From NCBI GenBank assembly GCA_963678675.1, contig OY783192.1:35619250-35683249 (forward strand): a stretch of DNA of 64,000 nt, in the 5' to 3' direction. This stretch comes from Xiphydria camelus (taxonomy: Eukaryota; Arthropoda; Insecta; Hymenoptera; Xiphydriidae). The position numbers and the translations under genes were made by a program. The notes below the pieces were generated by a model that worked only from the letters and a program-made list of their open reading frames with translations, did no database searches and was not told the DNA's origin. Positions 13,149-31,479 of the stretch are shown piece after piece (position 1 is the stretch's first letter; each line of letters opens with the position of its first letter).

Positions 13149-13929
13149 GGCTAACAAATATGAAGATCTGTTCGAACACTCGTTTCTCAAATCCATCAAT
13201 CGAATCATGGCTGTTTTATCGAGCAATTTAGCTCTGGCGACCGCGATTGTGGTAATCAAAACGCTTTCGTAATATTTCACCACGGCGTTAAAGCAAATAA
13301 CAATTGCAATCTGTCTCATGTATACAAATTTACGTACCACAAAATCGCGATGACAGGGTTGTCGCACAAGCAGAATGCACAGAATTGAGAGAGGAATTTT
13401 AAAAAGACATATATTGCACAATAGCACGAAATAATTCATATCCTGTGATGGCGGATTTAAATTATATATATTACACCTTTTATTGGGTCATGTTGAAGTT
13501 GCTTAAATATTAATTTTTATTCCGTTTATGTGTTCAATCGTTGTATTATTATAATACACATTCGTTCGTTTAGTAAGACAATAGTATTAACGCGATTGCT
13601 ATTTGGTAGCACATAAATATTTCAGATTTTCGGACCTGCGACATTGTCAATCGTAAAACCGTTTGAGAAAAAGATAGAAGTAGATAATATATCACGTTAT
13701 GTGTGCACGCGCATTACTTGTTTATCAGAAATTGATAGTGAAATTTGAATTAGTGAGAATACGGCGATGTAAAAGTGTTTTAGGAATCTTTTATCTCGCA
13801 TTATTATTCAACAGGTTTCAAGCAACCCTCCGCAAAAATCTCGCATAAGTATTACACCATTTCGCTTGTGGAAATAGGTCGTTACAAATCGTTCACTGAT
13901 GTTGTGAATCAAAAGTTCTGAATATTGAC

Positions 13930-13935
13930 AATAAA
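13930..13935 (+). terminator. Candidate unc-119 poly(A) signal
   Basis: Plus-strand AATAAA about 780 nt after the unc-119 stop. A hexamer match only. Confidence 0.3.
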
Positions 13936-14279
13936 GATAATCAGAACATCTCGTTGTTCTAGACCCTTGAATAAAAATTTTGTATCTTTGGAAAATAACA
14001 TTTTCTAAGTACATACGCTTCAACTTGCACACCACTAAATTGGTGCACAAATATACGATAAGACGTGTCATTGCATCGATCAACATTGTGATTTAAAAAT
14101 TGTGATTACTGGTTCAAATTAAAATACATATAAACTTTGATTTTCTTCTACTAATTCATTATCATTTCAGAACTTCGTCATCTGTCTGCATTGCTACACC
14201 TCGCTTATTAGTTTACAGCCACACTTCTTCCAATGAATGTGAGCCATCGCCCAATAAGTATTACTTTAATCATTGTTGT

Positions 14280-14285
14280 TTTATT
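14280..14285 (-). terminator. Candidate distal LIMK1 poly(A) signal
   Basis: TTTATT on the plus strand (AATAAA on minus), with another at 14368-14373. Use by LIMK1 would give a 3' UTR of about 3 kb; nearer variant signals are possible. Confidence 0.25.
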
Positions 14286-17200
14286 TATCCCTTAGGCACG
14301 TACACGCAAAGAGGAGTGGAAGTAAATAACAAATTAGACCTCGAAGTGTATCATTATTAACAAACACTTTATTTTTTCAATTTTTTTCTGCATTATTGGA
14401 ATGTTAAGTTAAACATGCTCCCTTATTGCGATCAATCTCTGCGTTAAAATGATTATTACAAAATCGTTTTACAGGTAAATGGTACTAAAGGTATAAAAGG
14501 CTATATTTTCCCGGGGACCGATTCCGTTCCGTTGAAGAGTCTCTCAAGAGCCGAGTTTCGCGAATGTTGCATTAATTAATAACTTAACCCTGATAAAGGA
14601 CATCAACGGAACGCTTCGCCCCTCCCGCGGATAAACTCTATTTACCTATTATATGAACTAAACAATTATTACAACTCGTGGCACTTTTCGAGATTCTCCT
14701 TTTCCCAGATACATTAGGCGCGGTATTAGCCAAATATTAAAATTCGTTATTCAGATATTCGTGCGTGGTGCCGTTAACAATCGTGAAGTGTGTAAAACAT
14801 CGTGTGTTGTTCAGTCTCTCTCTACACGCATTTTTGAGCTTTCTGTTCTCCATTTGCTTTCGGTGCGTCTACCAGAAAAGAAACCGTGCAGCATTCTCAC
14901 ACTCGTAATTTAGACGTCAAGACGCTTTGTAAAAAGAAATGAGGGAACGTCAAATTTATTTGAGAATTGTCGAGCGTTCAAAGCTCCGCATCAAATTTTC
15001 ATTAGAAATATTTCACCCTATTCTTGCAAGCACGTGTGTATCACGTATGAAGTGCGAATTAATGCAAACGCAAAGTCCTCTCCGTGTATTACGCTTAGTT
15101 TATAATGTCCCATCAAAAATATAACGACTTCGTACATATACATCTTGTATATATATGTATGGACGATCGTTTATACAAGAATTTACAAGTCTTCTCGAGA
15201 TTACACTTTTCTTCTTCGTTTTATGTCGATGTACAATATTTAATACTGAACGCGCGGCGACCAAGCAACACTGAATTTTAATACTGCCGTTTCGTATGAA
15301 TGAAAATTACCCGTATAAAGCATAGTACAGTGCGAGTGTGTTATACGGTGGGCTTTGTAAATCCTAGAACTCGTTAGCGTACGTACGATGCAAATAAGGT
15401 GCGCTTCTATGTTTCATTAAATTCATTGTTTGATAAAAATGGAAAAAGGTGACATTTAATAAAGAATTAAAAATCGCGAGGTTCTCGGAATGACCGGGAA
15501 AAAGGGGAAGGATCATCGATAGCGCTAAGTGCCATCGTGCGAGCAAAACACTGAGATTGCTAAAATTACAGAAGCGCACTTAGTTCCACCGCCTTTACTT
15601 TCCATTTTCTTTACCATTTTCCCTTCCCCCGCGTATAACGTTGCTTAAATGTCAATACTACCGCAATATATTAGGCGTTAGAATCTCTCTTTTAACGCGA
15701 AGATACAGACAATTCTCTACAGTATTACATTATCGCGTATATGCGGCATGAGTATTCTAAATGACGTGACAAACTAATCGTATCGGTTAATTATACAATC
15801 GATCATACAATAGTACATTCGGTCTAGACAATTTCAAAACACTTTCTATCACAGACAATATTAATGTTTACACAAATGCTTGGTATCTCTTGAACTGGGG
15901 ACGTTAAAAATCCCGAGGGTATGTATATTTTCCGTAACGAGAGCCCGCGTCGATGTTAATAATATATTAAAGTACTTTTGTTATACGCGCAAGGGAAATC
16001 GATTGAAAAATTATTGCGAAGGATAATCGAGACGGGCGAACGTCACGGCTTTTAACGTCCTCGTCTCCTGAGTAACGCCGAATCTATAATCATTCTCTCG
16101 CGTTAACAGTCATACTGCAATCCAATTGCTGGATAAATTAAGTACATTTTGATTTTTAATCGGATAATGAACAACGGTACACCACAAATCGCATTCGTGT
16201 CCCTTCCTTGTTTCTTTTTAAATTTTCATAGAGGTACCTTTAAATTTCCTCTTTTGCGGCGGTGAGAGAAAAAATATGTCTTATTATATTATAAACAATA
16301 CAGTATTAATTACTGATTATTGCGCCACACAATCGTTATAAATTACATAGGAAAGAGGATCTCCGAAGTGTAGTGCAATCGCCGTGGACAACGAATCACG
16401 ATCGAATCGTCGCAATCAAATATTAGTATAATTATTTTTGAATTAGTGTTTTGAAAGTGATCCTTCCTTTTTTGAGTCTCAAAATATATACAAAGCTATA
16501 TACAAATACGGGTATGCTTTTACGAAATCCCGCAAACTCGAAGAATGAATATTTGTCAAATTTTTCATCAATTTTAGAACTCTGAACAGGTTTCTTAAGT
16601 TTTCGCGTTAACTTCTCACCGTTCAAAAAAATTTCAGCTTCTTTTTATCGATATCTTTCCAGTTCTGAAGTTCCTTTCTTAAAAACCTCTCAATAGATAT
16701 ACTTCATTTTTTACAGGAGTTGCCCTCTTTCTTCCTCTGCACCTTTTAGGCTTATTCAAGTCTTTCTGTTTGCTGTCCGCGTATAATAAAGTTATAAATC
16801 ACATAGTGAGTATAAATTCGTTCGCGAAACTCGTTCAACGGATATAAAAGGTAAATTATGTCGTAACCATAGCGAACTCGCGCGAGGCGCGCATCGGATG
16901 GAATGCTTTCTCATGTGAAATATATTTCATTTGGTCCGCGATTCATATTTGTCGATGAAACGCTTGAGGCAAGATTCTGCAGAAATATAGGAATTTTCGC
17001 GGAATAAAGAACTAGCCGAACTCGAAATACTGGTAGTATTCTCGCACGTCAGAGATCTCTCATATCACGAACGCGGAAACTCTACGTCTAACATTTTTCT
17101 AGGCGATCTTCAAGGCACACGCTCCCGTAATCGCGAGCCTTTCCTCAACGCAATGAGATAATTCGTCGACGCGATCATACCCACGTGAGATAGACTCTGT

Positions 17201-17332
17201 CTTAATTTCCATAAATCCGAAAACTTTTCGAAACTGAAACAATATCTTCATGGAATGACTTCTAGATCTTAATTGACCTTTGCTGCCTACTCGCGGGTTA
17301 AAGACATTAACGCATTTTCCATACTTACCGCA

Positions 17333-24083
<6,751 letters not shown>

Positions 24084-24612
24084 CACGGCATGTAAACTCG
24101 CGTACTCTCTCGTTCGACGGATCGACACTGATCGACACTCAACAATAATTCGACTGACGTTTCTCAGAAGGGGATCCGAACCGTTCGAGATTCGAGAATC
24201 GCAAAGAGTGGTGTTCGAGATATGCGCCGATGCATCCCACTACGCGTATACGTACCTCACTGGCGCGACTTTCAAAGCATATTATAAAGGCGTGTATTTG
24301 AAACAGGCACTTTAGGTAATTATAAACAATTGTATAAAAATCCCAGCCTTCGTTCTTTGTCACTGCGTGTATCTTTGTTATCCAGATATCGAAACATCTT
24401 TGAAAAGCCGTTCTTACGATTTTGTGTGAAAAGGAAACATCATAATAAAACAGGGAGACATGCATAAAAGATTTTTATTCTTTATGTGTTCATTCCATCG
24501 ACGGATATATTTCTCGTAGATCTTTTAGGGAAAGCATTTAAACGTACACTACTTCACATTGAGTAATTTGATTCAATGGGGATCCGTAATGCAGTAATAT
24601 GGTAATACAGAA
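24084..24612. other. LIMK1 5' region and eIF3h 3' UTR
   Basis: 529 bp between two same-strand genes. It should contain the LIMK1 promoter and 5' UTR and the eIF3h 3' UTR. A minus-strand AATAAA lies at 24479-24474, about 135 nt after the eIF3h stop. Confidence 0.6.
24474..24479 (-). terminator. Likely eIF3h poly(A) signal
   Basis: TTTATT on the plus strand gives AATAAA on the minus strand, about 135 nt past the eIF3h stop. This is a usual distance for a short housekeeping 3' UTR. Confidence 0.55.
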
Positions 24613-25722
24613 TCAGTTGCTCGATTTTGATTCTTTTGCGCTCTGAAGACTCTGCGTGATGTACAGCTTTGCCAAACTTTGCGAGCAGAACTGCGAAATG
24701 TGTTGGCTGTACGTGTTGATCTGTCCCGCGATGATCATTGGATTTAACCTGGGAGGGACGGGTAACGGCCTCATTAGCTTGTTAATATCGTCGTCAGGTA
24801 GCGGGGGCTCGTCCTTTGCAGCTCTCGCGGCGTTCTCTTGTGCTCTCTTTTGCAGCAATCTATTTTTGTCTTGCTGCTGACGTATGACCAAATGTTGATA
24901 CCGATTGAACTTAATGGCCTCTTGATTCAATTCATCCACTCGATCCATTAAACAACGCAATTGATTCTCTAATACAGACGCGGTACCAAGATCAAGGTAC
25001 TTCGTTCCCTCTTCCTCGGGTACCATTTCTTCCAATTCAGACATCATAATGTTAGTCAAATGACTGTTCTTGATGACAATAGGGATCTCGACGAAGAGTG
25101 TCTCATAGCCAATTTTCAATGTACGTAAAGCTTCGGGTGTAAACTCATTTTCCTTGTACATCTGAATAGCTTGAGGCGTCAAGCGATAGGCTTTAATCGT
25201 CAAGAAACCCCTGGCTGACTTAGCGGTATCATATATAACAACAACAGACTCCTCAATCGAAGTCTGATAATGATATTGCGATTCCAATAAGGGTAAACTT
25301 AAAAAGTTCCCAACGTCGGCGCTTTGGTACCAACCGACATGGAAATGATCTACGTTAACTCTGAAATAATATGCAAAATTTTTTCGTTAGGCCAGATAAA
25401 TATTTGTGATTAATATCAGTTGAACGATAAAGTAGCTGAATTTCGATAACTACCTGCGTAACCGGCGCATCATATTGAGTTGATATTCCTCTTCATCCAT
25501 AATCTCGTCGTTCTTTGGGAAAGGAAAACAATTTGTAATTTCCAATCGACTTTTGTCTGGCACCACTAATCCTAACAGAGCGCCTTGGGCCACTTCCATG
25601 TTGCTTGTCGATTCCTCGTGGCAATGTTTGACCATCTTCATGACCGCCAATCCATCGCATTGGACGTATTCTATACGTGGTGTCGGCTCAGGAATCCGTC
25701 TAGATGGACCTCTCGCTGCCAT
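24613..25722 (-). CDS. eIF3h: Eukaryotic translation initiation factor 3 subunit H
   Basis: MPN-domain subunit of the eIF3 complex, which recruits the 40S ribosome and mRNA in translation initiation. Two exons: 25722-25454 and 25360-24613 (1017 nt, 338 aa; human is 352). The MPN domain fills the first half ([48 protein letters not shown]). A catalytic JAMM zinc site needs HxHP followed by S and D at fixed spacing; here HFHVGWYQS lacks that layout, so it is non-catalytic, as in other eIF3h proteins. The C-terminal half is helical ([36 protein letters not shown]) and ends in a Ser/Lys-rich tail. The Ala-Ala after Met fits a normal insect start context. Confidence 0.96.
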
Positions 25723-27203
25723 CTTTCTCGCTTAGAATTCCTTCTCGGCGTAAAATGCGTACCAGTAGAACTTCGTTACGAGACGAATTCTGCACGACAA
25801 ACACCTGGTTGCGACACGGACCCTCGAGCTAGGTTAGAAAGGACGGCCCCGTTTCAACTCGCATTTGGTAAAACTAAAAATTCCCTAGAGCCAGTTTAAC
25901 CGAAGTTTAACTAAACTTCATAGTGCAGTCAAAATAGCCTAGGTATGAAATAGGTACAAATTAATCCGGGCAGGATGAAACCTATACCAATAGGGAAAAA
26001 TCCCCTGAAAAATATATCAAGTTTCCAAAAAACTTTGGCCGGGAAATATGTTTAATTAATGAAAGAGTAACAAGAATTGCGGTCAAGCGTCCTTTGGGAA
26101 TGCTGATAATTTTTATATAAGATAAATTATAATTTCATTAACGAGAGTAGACACCACCGTAGCTAATGAGGGCATGAAAATTAATTGTTCATTGGCTAGT
26201 ATGTTTAAAAATGACATTTTAGAAAGTCACCATGATTAGAACCCGTGCACGCGAGTGTAGGACGATATGACGTAGCGTTTTGTAGACTGTAGGCTGTACG
26301 CTATTGGTTGGAGATGCAAGGACGACGAACGATTGGCTCTGTCTATCGCCGGCAGACGTCAATAGTCACGAGAAAAGTTCCCTAGGGCGTAAAAACCTAG
26401 CAGACGAGAAAGTATGGCGCGTATGGCGCGTGACAGGTACGCGTAAAGACGCGTTATCACCCTTCCTTCATTACTTCGATTTAACTGAATTTTTACTTTT
26501 TATTAATAAGCGCGTCCGAGGATCGAAATAAACGCGAGGGAAATCGTTTTGCAAATGGAAATATTTTATGAACTTTGAAAATCACGTTTTATTTTCAAAA
26601 ACTACAATTACTCCGACAAATTCCACTTTGTAAAGACGCGTAGGGTCACCCGCCATACTTTCTCGTATTCTAGGTTTTTACGCCCTAGGGAACTTCTCTC
26701 GCGATATTGACGTCTGCCGGCGATAGACAGAGCCAATCGTTCGTCGTCCTTGCCTCTCCGACCAATAGCGTACAACCTAGTCTACAAAACGCTACGTGCC
26801 ATATCGTCCTGTCAACACATGCGTGGAGACCTTGTATTGAGAGTATAAGAATGCAAACTGCACTAGAGTTGTATGGCAGCGCATATATATTTTATTCATT
26901 TACAAGCTCTACTCGCCGTTTTATAGTACTTACAACACTGAATAGCAGTATACGCATTACGTTCTTCCTCCTGTACAAGTTATAAGATATGCGAGAAATA
27001 AAACAATTATATTTGTATTAAATATTAAGTTAGTCTTCTAATGGGGGGTTTAATTGAAATTAACTCTCAATTGTTATATCGACTCTTTCTTTTCTGGAAA
27101 TCAAATTCAGTAAGAATTCGATGGACGTAGGTTGACTTACGACTCGTCTTGGAAACATATTCATCTCTACCAGAAATGTTCTCCTCAATTTGATGATACA
27201 ATC
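25723..27203. other. Intergenic region eIF3h-CLPB
   Basis: 1.5 kb holding the eIF3h promoter, the CLPB 3' end (minus-strand AATAAA at 26896-26891) and a large inverted repeat (separate entry). Short ORFs here are made by the inverted repeat and are not coding. Confidence 0.6.
26248..26826. repeat. Large imperfect inverted repeat (fold-back element)
   Basis: The left arm (about 26248-26444) and right arm (about 26636-26826) are reverse complements over nearly 200 bp with scattered mismatches and small indels, around a spacer of about 190 bp. Shared blocks include ACGCTATTGG, TAGGGCGTAAAAACCTAG and CGAGAAAGTATGGCG. The left arm has an extra copy of a 9-bp block (CGTATGGCG). No clear target-site duplication was found and no ORF is credible. 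It is best read as a fold-back or MITE-type element. Confidence 0.8.
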
Positions 27204-30182
27204 TTAGAATATGGAATTAATATTTTTTATTAAGTGATCTGTCTCTCCTATATCCGTGAAATCTTTCACACCAGCTGGTCGAACGGAAAGACCAATAGTA
27301 GCTCCATTCTCGTGCCATTTTGTTTTAAGCCAAACACAACATCCTTTTCCTGAAGAAGAAATATTTCCACTTACAATAGCCTCATAATGCCACTACTCCA
27401 AAAATTACAACATTATCAGTAGCGTTGTATAGGTATTTCTTAAGTTCTATGGCGGTGCATACCTAGTTGACCACGTTCATGGGCAGCGGCCAATTGATTG
27501 ATGATACGTCGTTCTACTTCGTATTTTATAGAACGAGCTCCATAATGAACATCGTATCCGTCAGCTAGCGTTGACAGTACTTCTCTGTCCCATTTCAATT
27601 CCACCATGTGCCTTTCGCGTGCGCGAACCGCCCATGCTTCTAATTCACGACTCACCAATTTTATCAACTCGCTTCGCGAGAACGGTAGGAAGTAGACTAT
27701 CTCATTGATTCGTCCCAAAAATTCATCCCTTCGAAAGTGAGATTTAAGTATAGGACGAACCTGTGTAATGTATGAAAAGGAATACTACCTCAATATATCG
27801 ACCAACCGAGGAAATAAGGAATAGAAATAGAACCATATCACACACAGAATACCGACCACTCGATCTTTAAAGTTGCGGGATATTTCAATATGTTCTGGCT
27901 CTTGATCCTCGTCCGAATTATCAAGTCTATGGGTCAGGACTCGTTCCGCCTCTGCCCTGAGCTGCATCGCGTGTTCCGCTATTTCTTCACTCGCCAAATT
28001 TGATGTCATTATAAATATTGCATTCTTGCATTCGATAGTTTTACCCTTTCCATCTGTCAGTCTGCCCTACATATCTCAATTAGTATAACTCCTCATCAAG
28101 TAGAACATTACAGCCACCAACGTAATGAAGATTGTATTGATTTGAGAGAAAAAAAAAAGATTAATCATATCATATTCATTTTCGAGAAGTTTGACCCTTA
28201 TCATCATATCGACAGATCGCGTTCTTTTTCAAATAATCGATTCAACAGCAAATTGAAACATCATACCTCGTCAAACAACTGCAAAAGTACAGTTAAAACG
28301 TCGGGATGCGTTTTATCTACCTCGTCAAATAACACAACAGCTGATGGAAATTTTTGTAGGAGTTTTGTGAGCTGTCCACCGTCATCATGGCCGACATATC
28401 TAAATTCGAACGAATAATTTGTTAACATTCCTTTGTTAATTGCAGATATTTTAAATATCGTTTCAGTGTAAAAGTAACTCTACCCCGGCGGTGCTCCGAT
28501 TAATTTAGCAACTTCATGTTTCTCTTGATACTCTGACATATCCAAGCGAATGAACGCATTTGGCTTATTCTTGTGAATATATGCGGCCAGCTGCTTTGCT
28601 AATTCCGTTTTACCAATACCGGACGATCCAAGGAAAAGGAACACGAGAGGATGTTCCTCGTCTACCCAACCATTTTCTTTTCTCCTTATTGCTAAGATTT
28701 GTATATATTAAGTTTTTACCGAATCTTCGATGTTTTAAGTTTTAGTTTGCAAAGTATCTTAAGATATCAGATGTCCGACTTACCAGATGCTACTACCGAA
28801 ATAGCACCTTCTTGTCCCACGATATGCTGTTTCAAACGTTGCTCCAGAGGAAATCTTCGGCGCTCTTCCGCCTCCTTAACGATAGAAGCATATTTATGTA
28901 GATACGAAAAATAGATTTGTTAAACAGAAAGAATGTAATAAAATAGAAACGAGTCGCCTACTTTTTCCTTTTGTATTTCCATATGCTTTGCGGCATGCTG
29001 TGTCAACATATTCTTAATTTCCGCGTCCCTGGCATACTCAACAGCAAGATGACCCACTTCATTTTCTACCAATGGATTTGCCCCCCCATCTAATAAGGCT
29101 TTCACGCATGCTTTAGAATCTGCCAAAACGGCGTAGTGTAGTGCCGTGAAGCCTTGAAAATTCGATTTGTTATTCAAGCGATCTGAGAACTCCTCCTCGC
29201 GTTTCATGAGTACTGGAAGATTTGAAAACAGCTATGGTGTGTATGTTTATTACCATTATGACCGTAGAAACTCTAAGCTATTAAAAGTTATTGATGCTAG
29301 AAATGAAAGGATGTTCAAGTAAAAATGGGACACTGCAAGACTACAATAAAGTAACATACATACCATCTAAAGGATGAAGTTCTTTCTTCATAGAAGTCCT
29401 GTTAACATTAATAAATTCGTCTCCAGCATTTACATCGGCACCTTTTTCTAATAAAAATGTAATAATTTCCAACTTCCCATTAATCGCAGCACTATGTAGC
29501 GCGGTCCAACCCAGGGGATGTCGGGCATTTACATCCATCCCATCTGATACAGCCTATAGATAAAGCGAATGTCTTGAAAATTTTACCAGTCAATAGTAGG
29601 CGTGCGAATTATTAATACAGCGCTATGAATTAAATTTAAAGATATGAAAGAGTGTAATAATTTATTCTTCATTTAATATAATAATAAAGAAGAGAGATGT
29701 TTCGCACCTTCTTTAAATCTCGAATACTTCCAGTCTGAGCCGCGCGAAAAAATCGCTTTTCTGTGAGATCAACTATTTATCATTAATTAAGTTGCACGGG
29801 AATAAATAAACACAAGGTGATGCTTACCTTTTGTAAAACCTGACCCATCGCAGAGTGCGACCGCCAGACCGACGCTGCTCAGGAGGAAACCTAAGTTTCT
29901 ATAGCAGTCTTTGGCTGTCCTATCATCGTGCTTCCTATTTGGAGGTCTCACGAACGCGGAAATCGGTAGGCAATGATGCAAGAAAATGTCATCGACGAGT
30001 TTGTACAAGGGATAAACACAACCATTTGATTTTGACGCAACGTGTCCATAACCTCTGCCACTATGACAAAAATGGCTTTTCAGTTTCTTTCCCTTTCCCA
30101 CTGATATATTGTTAAGCGCTATATCCACACTCTTTAAGTTTCTCACGAAAGAATAGAACTTGGCACTGTACAATTGTGACAT
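27204..30182 (-). CDS. CLPB: CLPB/SKD3 mitochondrial ankyrin-AAA+ disaggregase
   Basis: Animal CLPB (SKD3) is an ATP-driven protein disaggregase of the mitochondrial intermembrane space. Ten exons: 30182-29828, 29760-29708, 29553-29364, 29212-28962, 28874-28784, 28691-28484, 28399-28267, 28066-27857, 27760-27463, 27349-27204 (1935 nt, 644 aa). The N-terminal about 95 residues are basic with few acids (presequence-like), then a hydrophobic stretch at 97-111. Ankyrin repeats ([40 protein letters not shown]) are followed by the linker [23 protein letters not shown]+ motifs: Walker A GSSGIGKT (335-342), pore loop GYVG (383-386), Walker B VVLFDE (404-409), sensor IMTSN, arginine finger region [13 protein letters not shown] and sensor 2 HYGARSIK. 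Intron 8 needs an unusual GTCGGT donor to keep frame. Confidence 0.95.
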
Positions 30183-30243
30183 GTTTGCGAAAGCTTAATA
30201 AATGATACTTCTTATCCTAATGGTACACGACGTCGCAGAAGCA

Positions 30244-30354
30244 CAGAATTTTTAGAGGCGGCCATATTACCTGGATTGGACGCCGTTGTCATGGTAACTA
30301 CGGGACTTATACCATGTGATTTTAAGGTAGGTATGAACGCCTCCAAAAATTCTG
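30244..30354. repeat. Imperfect palindrome in CLPB promoter
   Basis: CAGAATTTTTAGAGGCG (left) pairs with CGCCTCCAAAAATTCTG (right) with one mismatch. Inner pairs TACCT/AGGTA and CATGGTA/TACCATG extend the symmetry across about 110 bp. It starts about 60 nt upstream of the CLPB ATG, so it may lie in the 5' UTR or core promoter. It could also be a tiny MITE. Confidence 0.55.
30285..30298 (+). promoter_or_regulatory. RFX X-box (near-consensus)
   Basis: GTTGTCATGGTAAC is close to the palindromic RFX/DAF-19 consensus GTTGCCATGGNAAC: both half-sites and the AT centre are present, with one deviation (T for C at position 6). It lies about 100 nt upstream of CLPB and 1.2 kb upstream of cta. Confidence 0.5.
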
Positions 30355-31479
30355 ACATTTTTTTTTCTGCTTCTGCAAAGCAATCTTCAACAGCAGCTGT
30401 TTAGCTATGGCTGCTTCATAGGAAATAAGCGTTACTTAAGTTTGAGGGTAGGTAGGTACTTGGCAGGCAATATGCAAGTGCGAGTGATCTGCGACGGACC
30501 CTCCACCCAATTTATCACAGCCAATCGGAGTGACTCGTCGCATGCGACAATCCGTCGCGTCGGTACAATGAAATAGAGGCCTAATTCTAGTACGGTCCCT
30601 AGGTATTCGATATGTAATTTTCACGTATAACTTCTCGTAAGCAAAAATTATAAGTTTGTCATTAAGGATTGAGATTGAAATACGCACTATAGGTAGTGCA
30701 ATGATAATTATCAAATTACTCTTCATCGTTTTGCGTGGAGCCGAAGAACGAGTACCTACGCTGAAGTACGGACGCACACCTGCATATACCGTTACTTCGC
30801 ACCACGCATGCGCGCGTTACTCGACCGTATTGCCGCCTGAGGAAAAGGGGGACTTTCTTACGAACTAATCCGGGCCCGATCCTCCAGTTTCCTGCACGGC
30901 CACGGTGCAGATGTATACCTACTTTCGTATGGCATGCACAATCATGTTTGCAATTGCCTGGGTGTGCGTCACACTGAAAACAATGCCGTGGTAGGGGAAC
31001 GTTTTCCCGTTCGCGGTGCCACATTTCTCCTCCGTATTATCATGTAGTTCTGCATGCAAAAAGTGGCTTGAACTTTCGTGTCTGATTGAACAGAACGAGA
31101 CGCTACGCGGCGGTGCAAGGAGTGCGGTGTGATGCGCGAGGCCCGTCGGCAGTAATTACCGCGATTATTTAATCATGCCCAATTCGCGGGGAACCAGTGA
31201 CGAGCGTGAACAGTCAGCATTGCGGTGGCGCGACAACATCGCCAGGTTTTAATTGTCGCGATCGCGGGGTGCGTCCAGTGTTGTCGTGTGAACGCGTAGG
31301 TGAAATGTGGGTTTGATTGCCGTTACCCACTGCTGTTCGGGCGAGTATCGTGCATCCGTGATTACAAACAGGTTGTACGTGCGTTCGCGGGGGTGTAGGG
31401 TACGCGTGTGTTGCGAAAACTACGTATACCGGGTGCTGGAAGTACGGGCGGAACGAAGGAAGGAAAGGAGGGTGGCAAG

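Larger units (their letters stand above)
13149..17332. other. Convergent intergenic / 3' UTR region unc-119 to LIMK1
   Basis: A 4.2-kb AT-rich interval between tail-to-tail genes. No conserved coding block or RNA gene was recognised. Open frames at 13005-13439 and 13808-14086 on the minus strand have no recognisable similarity. Poly(A)-type hexamers occur on both strands (annotated), so long 3' UTRs probably fill much of it. Confidence 0.6.
30183..31479. promoter_or_regulatory. Shared divergent promoter space CLPB/cta
   Basis: 1.3 kb between divergent start codons. It has a hairpin with an RFX-type X-box near CLPB and a GC-rich stretch near cta (31080-31480), probably the cta 5' UTR. Rest: no recognisable coding sequence. 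Confidence 0.6.

Noticed and set aside
13005..13439. 144-codon minus-strand ORF overlapping the last unc-119 exon, with a hydrophobic N-terminal part suggesting a receptor fragment
   Set aside because: No family motif was recognised, its 3' part is the antisense of a conserved exon, and no neighbouring exons can be joined to it.
26304..26985. Short ORFs 26304-26531 and 26707-26985 on the plus strand
   Set aside because: They fall in the arms of the large inverted repeat and have no recognisable product.
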